Shown piece after piece: positions 56,477-64,000 of a DNA stretch of 64,000 bases. Under the pieces are notes generated by a model. It made no database searches. It had not been told where the DNA came from and saw nothing but the letters and a program-made list of their open reading frames with translations. Source of the stretch: CAVOXO01 sp963700425 (GTDB lineage Bacteria; Actinomycetota; Acidimicrobiia; Acidimicrobiales; Microtrichaceae). Position 1 is the first letter of the stretch, and each line of letters begins with the position of its first letter. Position numbers and translations under genes: made by a program. The stretch is from assembly GCA_963700425.1 (NCBI GenBank), contig CAVOXO010000001.1, forward strand, positions 682,001 through 746,000, read 5' to 3'.

Positions 56477-57333
56477 GCGGTGCCCTGCTGGCCCTGCTGG
56501 CCCTGCCTGCCGGGGTGGCCGGACTGCTCCGACCGGGTGCTCTCGCCCGAGGGTTGGGCATCGGACGACTCGGCATCGGCGGTGGGTTCGGGCATGGCGG
56601 CCGGCTGGGTCCACGACCGGGTCTCGGCGACGGCACCGCGGAGCGCCTCGAGCTCGTCGTTGATGTGAACCAGCGAGCCCGACACCTGATCGAAGCGCTC
56701 CGGCTGATAGATGCCGACCGACAGCTCGATGCACTGCGCCACCGATTCGTCGAGACGTTCGTTGAGCAACCGGAGCTGTGCCTCGGTGGTGGTCACGGTC
56801 TCCCGCATCCGGGTTGCGGTGTCCAACTGTCGTTCCAGGCTGGCGAGCGTGCGGTCGCGGGCGTCGGACGGCGAGGCGGATCGCACACGCTCCAGCTCCC
56901 GCCCGACGGCGGCGGCGTCGATCCGGCCGTAGGCATCGGACAGGGCATGGCCGGCACGGGCCGTCTCCCACGCTTCGTCGACCGACTCGTCGATCTGGTC
57001 GACCAACGCATCGAGCCGCTCGCGGATCGGTCCGGGCTCGGTGCGGCGCACCGTGTTGCGGAACCGATCGCGCGCCGCGAGAGTCTCGGTGGTCAGGCGT
57101 CTCCACGGTTCGGACAGGGTGAAGGGGTCGATGCGATCCTTGCGCGGTTTGCGTGGGATCGCCGCGGCCACCCAGGTGACGAATCCGGCGACCGCGAGAC
57201 CGACCGCCACGACGGCATTGCCGGTGAGGATCCCCACCGACGCCCCCGCGGCCGTCGACACGATCGCTCCCGGCGACACGATGGCCCGGGCGACCTTCGG
57301 CGTGAAGAACCGGTCGCGGAAGGACAGTTCCAT
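56473..57333 (-). CDS. membrane protein with coiled coil, unknown function
   Basis: 286 residues. Two hydrophobic segments near the N-terminus (ARAIVSPGAIVSTAAGASVGILTG, VAVGLAVAGFVTWVAAAI) precede a long helical region (RDRFRNTVRRTEPGPIRERL to MRETVTTTEAQLRLLNERLDES) and a Gln/Gly-rich tail. No known domain is recognised. It overlaps murJ (GTGA) and the upstream VWA gene (shared base), so it belongs to the same operon. A membrane tether between the VWA protein and the wall machinery is possible. Confidence 0.75.
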   Translation of the reverse strand: MELSFRDRFFTPKVARAIVSPGAIVSTAAGASVGILTGNAVVAVGLAVAGFVTWVAAAIPRKPRKDRIDPFTLSEPWRRLTTETLAARDRFRNTVRRTEPGPIRERLDALVDQIDESVDEAWETARAGHALSDAYGRIDAAAVGRELERVRSASPSDARDRTLASLERQLDTATRMRETVTTTEAQLRLLNERLDESVAQCIELSVGIYQPERFDQVSGSLVHINDELEALRGAVAETRSWTQPAAMPEPTADAESSDAQPSGESTRSEQSGHPGRQGQQGQQGTA

Positions 57334-59192
57334 CAGAAGTTGCTCACCACGTTCACGAACACGGAGTCGATCGTGGTGGCATCGGTGGCGGGATAGACGA
57401 CCCCGTTCGACGCCTCGGCGATGGCCTGGAGGGTGGTCGAGTCGGCATCGGCTCCGTAGGCCACGGCGAAGATGCGCACCGGGACCGACCCCTCACCCGA
57501 CGCGGTCTCCGCGATCTGGGCGATGAGCTGATCGCGCTGGGTCCGGTCGTCGATCTCGTCGAGGTCCTCGTTCTTCCCGTCGGTCAACAGCAGCACGGCG
57601 TTGATGCGTGCGGGGTCGTAGGCGGCCACCATCTCGGCGAACGACGTGGACGTGGCCTCGTAGAGCGGGGTCTTGTTGAGCGGTGTGAGCGACGCCAGCG
57701 ACGAGCGCAGGTCATCGAGGTTCTCGCCGATGGGGGCGATGGGCACCAGATCGAGGTAGCTGTCGCTCACGCCCATGTCGGTGGAGAAGATGCGCAGACC
57801 CACCTCGTCGGTGGCCTTGAAGCTGCCCAGGGCGTTGTCGGCGGCCCGCGTCGCCAGGTCGAGCTTGGTCTCCCCGCCACCGGCTTCGTCTCCCATCGAC
57901 CCCGAGACGTCCATCACCAGCAGGACCCTGGCGGTCTTGCGCTGGTCGACCCAGCGATCCAACAACTCCACGGTCACCGCGGGCTCGGGTACCGGGAGCT
58001 CGGTGGCGGGCTGGGTGGGGTCGACCCCGTTCGCCGCGTCGATCGGTGCGCCGAGCGCCACTTCGGGGTTACCCGGCCGGAAGCCGTAGTCGAGAACCTT
58101 CGCCTGGTTCTCCGGATCCTGGACGAACTGCTCGAACTCGGCGGCCGCTTCGCGCTCGGCGTCGTCGACCCATTCGGCATCGAGGACGAAGAACGGGTTG
58201 TCAGAGAACAGGGTTCCCTCGGACGGATAGATGGCGACGAGAGGGATGCGGGGCTCCCGCGGCGTCTCGCCGGGATCGATGATGCCGTCGGGATTCCCGC
58301 GGTTGTAGTCGATGACCGACTTCTCCTCCACCGCCACTGCGGAGGCGTAGGTGAGGGCGGTCCCGGCCCGGTCGGCGCGGAACCAGTTGTTGAGGAAGGT
58401 CATGGTGATGTCGCCGTAGTGGACCACCGCGGACTCGATGCCGGTGCCGAAGTCGATGACCGCGGGGTCGGCGAGGTCCTCCGACGTGAGCTGGTCGGTC
58501 GCCCCCGTCGCCGCGTAGGTCTGGGCGATCAGGGCCGACAGGCCCGAGGTCGAGAAGTTGGGGTTGGTCTTCCCGAGCCGGAACGGCCCCCACTCGGGGT
58601 GGCCGTATCGAGCCCACCCCTCGGGATCCTGGGCGAGCGCGAGGATGTCCGACCAACCGACCGGGGTCTCGGGATAGCCGAGGGCATCGGCCATGGGCTG
58701 GGGCATGGCGATCACCAGGGGGGTCAACATGAACGACGACGGGTCGGTCGCCGTCATCGGCGACTCGCCTGCGACCTCGAGGCGCTGGTTGACAATGGCG
58801 CCCCAACTGGCCGCCGCAGGGGACCAGATCACCGGTTCGGGGCCTTCGGTCTCGGGATCCCACCCTTCCGCGAGCAGAGTGGCCGCCTTCCCCGACGACT
58901 TCGACTGGGGGCGGACGAAGATGCAGGTTCCGTCGGACACGGTGCGGTCGGCCGCGTTGAACTCCCGGGCGAGGTCGCTGAGGAGTTCGATCTTCTCCGA
59001 CGACACCGACATGTCGACCACCACGCAGTCACCGGGGTCGCCGAAGGAGTCGTCGCCTCCGCTGATGGCGGCATCGTCGGACGAGCACGCGGCGGCGATG
59101 ACCATGATCGCTACGCTCACGGCGAGAGCCGCCGAGTGCGGGCGGCCTCGTCGGCTCGGTCGGGAACGTGCCTGGAAAGTCGAGCTGATCAT
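57333..59192 (-). CDS. lipoprotein with solute-binding and VWA domains
   Basis: 619 residues. The signal peptide ends AVSVAIMVIAAAC (lipobox). Residues about 45-360 form a periplasmic binding-protein-like domain (VDMSVSSEKIELLSDLAREF, VIWSPAAASWGAIVNQR, AALIAQTYA-like), and about 420-600 is a VWA domain with an intact MIDAS, LLVMDVSGSMGDEAGGGETK and LLLTDGKNED. The joined architecture is widespread in actinobacteria, and its ligand is unknown. The ATG at 59192 overlaps the preceding gene's stop (ATGA) and follows AGGTGA. Confidence 0.87.
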   Translation of the reverse strand: MISSTFQARSRPSRRGRPHSAALAVSVAIMVIAAACSSDDAAISGGDDSFGDPGDCVVVDMSVSSEKIELLSDLAREFNAADRTVSDGTCIFVRPQSKSSGKAATLLAEGWDPETEGPEPVIWSPAAASWGAIVNQRLEVAGESPMTATDPSSFMLTPLVIAMPQPMADALGYPETPVGWSDILALAQDPEGWARYGHPEWGPFRLGKTNPNFSTSGLSALIAQTYAATGATDQLTSEDLADPAVIDFGTGIESAVVHYGDITMTFLNNWFRADRAGTALTYASAVAVEEKSVIDYNRGNPDGIIDPGETPREPRIPLVAIYPSEGTLFSDNPFFVLDAEWVDDAEREAAAEFEQFVQDPENQAKVLDYGFRPGNPEVALGAPIDAANGVDPTQPATELPVPEPAVTVELLDRWVDQRKTARVLLVMDVSGSMGDEAGGGETKLDLATRAADNALGSFKATDEVGLRIFSTDMGVSDSYLDLVPIAPIGENLDDLRSSLASLTPLNKTPLYEATSTSFAEMVAAYDPARINAVLLLTDGKNEDLDEIDDRTQRDQLIAQIAETASGEGSVPVRIFAVAYGADADSTTLQAIAEASNGVVYPATDATTIDSVFVNVVSNF

Positions 59193-60197
59193 TGTTTGTT
59201 CACCTCGGTCCATAGTGCCCTGATCCTGGCTATCACGGCGGGCGGCGGTCGGTTGGTCTGGGCGCGGTCGGCCATTGCGGTGTCCCAGCCCTCCGCGGTT
59301 AGGGCCGACGTCACGTCGGATTGCGTCCAGGCACCATCGAGAACGTCGGCCGCGGCGGCACCCGCTTCACCCGGGCGCCTGACGACCACGAGCCCTGCGT
59401 CGGCCGGCGGCGCCACGCCGCTGAGGGCAAACTCGGCCTGTCGATCCGATCCGTCGTAGATGGGCGCCGCCGCCAGTCCCATCGCACCGCCGCGTCTGGT
59501 AACTGGACGGTTGAATGAGCAGCTTGCTGATCTGGCCTGAAGCGTCGCCGGCGGCAGCCAGGTCTTCGAGGGCATCTCGGACGACGTTTCCCTCCAGTGC
59601 GGCGGCGTCGAAGTCGGTCGAGCCCTGGAGTGCGGTCACCAGCGCTGTGGCCGCCAAGAGCGAATCGGTGCCGTCGACGGGGCCGAGCCCGATGACGACG
59701 GGCTCGCCGTCGTCCAGGCCGAGACCGGGCGTGGCCGACGTCGCGGCGGCGATGCAGTCCCACGTGAGCGAGACCTCGACGCGCAGTGGCTCGGCGGTGC
59801 ACCCCGCATCGAGGCGGGCGGAGGTCTTTGTGGTGGTCACCAGCGCGAGTTGCCCGCCCGCGACCGGGTTCCGCTCCGACCCTTCGCCGAAGTCCAAATT
59901 CAGCGACGCCAGGTCGGCCCAGATGTCGGTGGTCACCCAGGCGTCCCACTCGGGTTCGCCTTGCGCGTCGACGACGTCACCTGGGGCGAGGGGTACGAGC
60001 GACGCCTCGCCGTCCACGGCGTCGTCGAGGGCGTCGCACACGGTTCCGAGGTCGGTCGAGCAGGCGATCACGGGCAGCTCATCGGTGCCGGAATCGGTTC
60101 CGGATGTATCCGAGGAGTCGTCGGTGATCCAAGCTCGCACCCCGAGAGCGGAGCCGACGAGGACCACGGCGACGGCGACGGCGACGAGGTACCTCAC
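59189..60197 (-). CDS. membrane-anchored binding-protein-like protein, one frame break
   Basis: About 335 residues. The anchor VRYLVAVAVAVVLVGSALGV is followed by VIACSTDLGTVCDALDD, EWDAWVTTDIWADLASLNLDF and VVIGLGPVDGTDSLLAATALV. These read as a degenerate solute-binding fold related to the one in the next gene. Frame breaks near 59510; then GGAMGLAAAPIYDG and the end LWTEVNKQ. GTG at 60197 overlaps the AAA gene stop (GTGA). It is probably a partner of the VWA lipoprotein. Confidence 0.7.
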
Positions 60198-61664
60198 GCA
60201 GTCGCCTCGTCGCTCTCCACGGGCCCGTCCCCGGCGTCCGTCGCGATCTCCGGCGCGCCCCCCAAGTCGTCGTCGGTCGCGGTGCCGGTGTCGATCGCGG
60301 CGCCGTTGGCGGCCGAAATGTCCTGGGCGGTGAGGTCCATCAGATCGTCGTCGGTGGGATCGGTGACGTTGACGAGCCGGCCGGCGTGACGGCGCACGGC
60401 GGCTTCGAAGATGTTGCGGGCGAGTCGACCGTTGCCGAAACCCCGATCGCGGGGGACGGCGTCGAGGGCATCGATCAGCGCCGTTCGACCGTCGTCGGTC
60501 AGGCGGTACTGCTTCGACCCACAGATCAACTCGAAGATGGCCACCAACTCGTCGGTGCTGTAATCGGGGAAGAAGATGGTGGTGGGAAACCGGGAGGACA
60601 GGCCCGGGTTGGATCCGACGAAGTCGTCCATCTCCGCGGGATAGCCGGCGACGATGAGCGCGGTGTTGTCCCTGCAGTCCTCCATGAGCTTGACGATCGT
60701 GTCGATGGCCTCCCGTCCGAAATCGTTCTCGCCGCCGCGCACCAACGTGTAGGCCTCGTCGATGAAGAGGATCCCTCCGTCGGCCTCCTCGAACCGCTTC
60801 GCCACCATCGGGGCGGTCTGACCGACGAAACCGGCCACCAGGCCGCTGCGGTCGCATTCGACGAGGTGGCCCGACTCCAGTGCGCCGACACTCCGGTAGA
60901 TCTCGCCGAGAAGCCGGGCGACGGTCGTCTTGCCGGTCCCCGGATTGCCGACGAACACCAGGTGGAGACTGGTCTCGATGACCTCGAGGTCCCGCTCCCG
61001 ACGGAGTTGTTGGACCCGCAGCATGTCGGTGACCGATTGCACCTCGGCCTTCACGTCGTCGAGGCCCACCAGGCCCGTGAGCTCGGCCATGACCTCCTCG
61101 AACGGTCGGGCCGGAGGGCGCACGGGAGGGGGTGTGGCTGCGGGCTCGGGATCGGCCGGCGCGCTGGTGGTCGGAGCCTGCACCTTGCCCAGGAGCAGGG
61201 CGCGGAACGCCGCGATGGCGTCCAGCTCCGCTCGGGCGGTGACCGCATCGATCGACGCCACGGCGTGAGCGACGTCCATGGCCCGCCGGTAGTAGCTCCA
61301 TCCGCCCTGCGCGGCTGCGGTCGGCCCGGTGAGGATCTCGAACAGCGTCGAGGGACGGTCGAGCCAGCGGGCCTTGTCGGCCAACAGATCCGAATCGCGG
61401 ATCTGGGCGGGAGTGGCGCCGGCCAACTGGGTGTCGGGCATGAGATGGCCGAGCGCGCTCGGTGAGCGCCCACAGCTCGGCGTCGGTGTGGCGGCCGTCG
61501 ACGTCGATGAAGGCCGTCGTGAGCGAGTAGGCCTCGGAGATGACGTCGCGGCGCTCGGTGTCCGGTGCGGACCGGCCGAGCGCGACGGTCACCTCGCCCA
61601 GCGCGGCGGTGACCTCGTCGACGAAGGCGTTGACGACGTCGTCCAGCGGTCCACGCTCCGTCAC
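60194..61664 (-). CDS. CbxX/CfxQ-type AAA+ ATPase with TerB-like N-terminus, one frame break
   Basis: About 490 residues. The first 140 (VVNAFVDEVTAALGEVTVAL, ISEAYSLTTAFIDVDGRHTD, DLLADKARWLDRPSTLFEIL) are all-helical and resemble TerB-type tellurite-resistance domains. The frame breaks near 61455 just after HTDAELWALTE. The AAA+ core has Walker A FVGNPGTGKTTVARL, Walker B GGILFIDEAYTL, sensor DNTALIVAGYP and the arginine finger region RFPTTIFFPDY. It starts at GTG 61664. It heads the operon that includes both binding-type genes, the coiled-coil protein and murJ. Confidence 0.83.
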
Positions 61665-61761
61665 GAGTGGTCAGGCTACCGGCCGCACCGCCGTGGCCGT
61701 GCGGCCGGGCTCGGCTCGATGTCCCGATGCAGGCCGGCCGTGGCTCTGCGATCATCGATCG

Positions 61762-62607
61762 ATGGGAGATCTCGGCACGGACACCGCCGTCGAGGGGGAC
61801 ACGGGGCTCTATCGGGACCGTCCTGCGCGAGGAGTGGGGAATCTGGGGTCCGATGGGCGGGTACGTCGCTGCGGTGGCGCTGCGGGCGATGGGCACCGAG
61901 GCCCGTGCGAGGAACCCTACCCTGCGTCCCGCAACCCTCACCTGCCAGTTCCTCGGAGTCGGGTACTTCGATGCCGCCGACGTATCGGTCGACGTTCGGG
62001 TCGAGGGACGGACCAGCGCGGTCATGGCGGCGGCCGTCACCCAGAACGGGCGGGCCGTCCTCGATGCCCAGGCCTGGTTCTGCACCGAACGGGACGTCCT
62101 GGAACACGACGCCGTGTCGGCCCCCGACGTCGCCGATCCCGAGGAACTACCGTCGCTCGACGACGTCCGGAAGGGGGCGGCCCCCTTTCCCTTCTGGGAC
62201 AACCTCGAGGGGCGCGCTCTGTCGTGGATGCCACCCGATGAATGGGCCGTGGCCGCACCGGGCCCACCGGTGTGGCAGGAATGGCTGGCCTTCCGTCCCG
62301 ATCCCGACCTGTCGGACCCTCTCGTCGATGCCTCGCGCCTGGTGATTCTCGCGGACCTCCCCTCGTGGCCCGCCGCCCATCGCGCCCACCCGGGGGAGTC
62401 CGGTGTCGTCGCCCCGAATCTCGATCTGGCCGTGCAGTTCCACCGATTCGAACCGGGGTGTCGGTGGCTTCTGTGTCACGGGTCGGCGCCCGTCGCGGAG
62501 CGGGGCCTCATCGGTTTCGGGTCGCAGGTGTTCTCCCGTGATCGTCGGCTCCTGGCCAGCGGAGCGGGCCAGTTGCGGTGCCGGAGCGCGCCGACGTCAC
62601 CCGCTGA
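61762..62607 (+). CDS. acyl-CoA thioesterase-like (hotdog fold) protein, two frame breaks
   Basis: About 280 residues. After ATG at 61762 (MGDLGTDTAVEGDTGLYR) a break near 61812 leads to TVLREEWGIWGPMGGYVAAVALRAMG, the typical thioesterase start. Then LTCQFLGVGYFDAADVSVDV and AVMAAAVTQNGRAVLDAQAWF form a hotdog; a second hotdog follows in LDLAVQFHRFEPGCRWLLCHG. Its own stop is inferred at 62605-62607 after a second break; in the raw frame it fuses with moxR, which is an artefact. The substrate is unknown. Confidence 0.75.
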
Positions 62608-62655
62608 TCGGCGGCAATTGACCAGCGCGGTCAAGAAGATCGGTAGCCTGGCCCG

Positions 62656-63573
62656 ATGTCATTCCGTTTCGAGTCCGTCAACGACGTCAGATGCCCGCCT
62701 GGGGAAGGTCGACTACCTGTCCGATGACGCCATCGCCGGGATCGTGTACCTGGCCGACCGGCTCGGCAAGCCCGTTCTCGTGGAAGGTCCTGCGGGAACC
62801 GGCAAGACCCAGTTGGCGAAGTCGGTCGCCGAGATCTGCGGAGCGCGGCTGATTCGCCTGCAGTGCTACGAGGGGCTCGACGAGTCCAAGGCGCTCTACG
62901 AGTGGAACTACAAGAAGCAACTGCTCCGTATCCAGGCCGGTCGATCCGAGGGCGACGGATCCTCCTGGGACGAGATCGAGGAGAACATCTTCTCCGACGA
63001 CTTCCTGCTGACCCGACCCCTGCTCGAGGCGATCCGGGCCGAGGATCCGGTGGTCCTGTTGATCGACGAGGTCGACCGGGTCGAGGTCGAGACCGAGGCG
63101 CTGCTGTTGGAGATCCTCTCGGACTACCAGGTCTCGATCCCCGAACTGGGCACGATCGAGGCGCGTCAGATCCCGCTGGTCTTCCTCACGTCCAACAACA
63201 CCAGGGAGCTGTCCGAAGCGCTCAAGCGACGCTGTCTCTTCCTGCACATCGACTACCCCGACATCGAACGTGAACGCGAGATCGTGCTCACCAAGATCCC
63301 CGACATCACCGAATCCCTGGCCGATCAGGTGGCCCGTATCGTCCGGTCGATCCGGCGCTGGAACTGAAGAAGGCCCCGTCGGTCTCCGAGACCCTGGATT
63401 GGGCTCGAACCCTGATGCTGCTGGGCATCGAGAAGATCGACGCCGAGACCGCGACGACCACGGCGAACATCCTGTTGAAGTATCAGACCGACATCGCCAA
63501 GGCGACCAAGGAGTTCGCGAACGAGGGATCCTCGTTCCGCAAGGGCGGCCCCTTCAGCGAGTCGGGCGGCTGA
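62656..63573 (+). CDS. MoxR-family AAA+ ATPase, two frame breaks
   Basis: About 305 residues. MSFRFESVNDV then a break near 62692. Walker A is LVEGPAGTGKTQLAKS; RLQCYEGLDESKALYEWNY and Walker B PVVLLIDEVDRVE follow; sensor 1 is LVFLTSNNTREL. A break near 63352 precedes ALELKKAPSVSETLDWARTL and the end RKGGPFSESGG. MoxR ATPases insert metal or assemble partner proteins together with a VWA protein; such a gene starts two bases after the stop. Confidence 0.85.
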
Positions 63574-63575
63574 CG

Positions 63576-64000
63576 ATGGCCGAGGGGGACGTCGCGGTCG
63601 TGGCCGACGGCGCGCCCATGCTCGATCTGCTGGGAGGGTTCATCTCCGAGCTGCGCGAGGCGGGCATCCCGGTGAGCCTCACCGAGAACCTCGACGCCAT
63701 GGAGGCGGTGCGTCACATCCCCCTCGACGACCGCGCCGCCTTCAAGTACGCGCTGGCCGCGACGCTCATCAAGAACAACACCCACTGGAGGGTCTTCGAG
63801 ACCCTCTTCGAGGTGTACTTCTCGCTGCGGGGCCGGGAGTATGCGCTGGGAGACGACGCCGCGGACATGGCCGACGACGTGGCCGACGCCATGGAGGACA
63901 TGGCCGGAGAGGGCGAGGGCGAGGGCTCGGGGCAGGGTGGCGGCGGGGGAGACGCACTGTCACCCGAGGAACTCGCCGAGATGCTGTACCAGTCGCTGCT
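63576..64000 (+). CDS. CoxE/VWA-type partner of MoxR, 3' end outside window
   Basis: The first 141 residues (LLGGFISELREAGIPVSLTENLDAMEAVRHI, then LKNNTHW-like helix and VFETLFEVYFSLRG) match the N-terminus of CoxE-like VWA proteins, which pair with MoxR. A Glu/Gly-rich linker (EGEGEGSGQGGGGG) follows, and SPEELAEMLYQSL runs off the right edge. The VWA domain itself would be outside the window. Confidence 0.82.
   Translation, partial: MAEGDVAVVADGAPMLDLLGGFISELREAGIPVSLTENLDAMEAVRHIPLDDRAAFKYALAATLIKNNTHWRVFETLFEVYFSLRGREYALGDDAADMADDVADAMEDMAGEGEGEGSGQGGGGGDALSPEELAEMLYQSL

Noticed and set aside
61667..63367. A natural thioesterase-MoxR fusion protein
   Set aside because: Both genes have their own start and end in other frames; the joined frame results from compensating one-base shifts.

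Overview
The window looks like a chromosomal segment of a high-GC actinobacterium, most likely Acidimicrobiia-like. The supporting signs are very high G+C, frequent GTG starts, start/stop overlaps of the GTGA and ATGA type, probable leaderless genes, a DUF222-HNH (13E12-type) endonuclease behind a LexA box, and the order tig-clpP-clpX-folC-ndk-mreBCD-PBP2-rodA-TIGR03960-TIGR03936-rne-rplU-rpmA ... obg-proB. The phylum call is fairly safe; the class is an inference.

Layout. 1-4.2 kb: the end of an alpha/beta hydrolase, a pentanucleotide repeat, an SOS-controlled HNH endonuclease, and an orphan TadE/TadG-VWA pair. 4.4-7.7 kb: tRNA-Lys and tRNA-His, an HAD phosphatase, a DUF2892 protein, a sigma/anti-sigma fusion, a hydrolase and tRNA-Arg. 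8.2-18 kb: scattered metabolic genes, namely a divergent glycosyltransferase/glycogen-debranching pair, a Ric-type di-iron repair protein, a methyltransferase, DUF2461, a MOSC protein, a DJ-1/PfpI protein, a secreted beta-helix protein and a lipoprotein hydrolase. 18.2-24.8 kb: one long minus-strand, probably co-transcribed cluster that pairs a PhnCDE-type importer with a radical SAM enzyme, an AhpD-like protein, a DoxX protein, a small membrane protein and a methyltransferase. This is the best candidate for an undescribed system. 24.9-30 kb: an epoxide-hydrolase-fold protein, an unknown exported protein, a truncated haemoglobin, a GGDEF/EAL protein, tRNA-Gly and tRNA-Pro.

30.1-54 kb is the conserved housekeeping block: protein quality control (tig, a single clpP, clpX), folate (folC), nucleotides (ndk), rod-shape and cell-wall synthesis (mreBCD, PBP2, RodA), RNase E/G, L21 and L27. 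Between rpmA and obg, which are usually adjacent, lie a dGTPase-like gene and a tandem duplication of a TadE/TadG-like pair. 54-64 kb holds PspA, MurJ, a membrane coiled-coil protein, a VWA/solute-binding lipoprotein, a second binding-protein-like gene and a TerB-like/AAA ATPase, which together suggest an envelope-stress module. A thioesterase and a MoxR/CoxE-type ATPase-VWA pair follow.

A recurring feature is single-base frame breaks. About twenty are inferred, including in essential genes (mreB, mreC, obg, folC). In the duplicated Tad genes they can be placed exactly by comparing the copies. Errors in the assembled sequence explain this better than mass pseudogenisation, so the affected genes are reported as one CDS spanning the break, with its approximate position.
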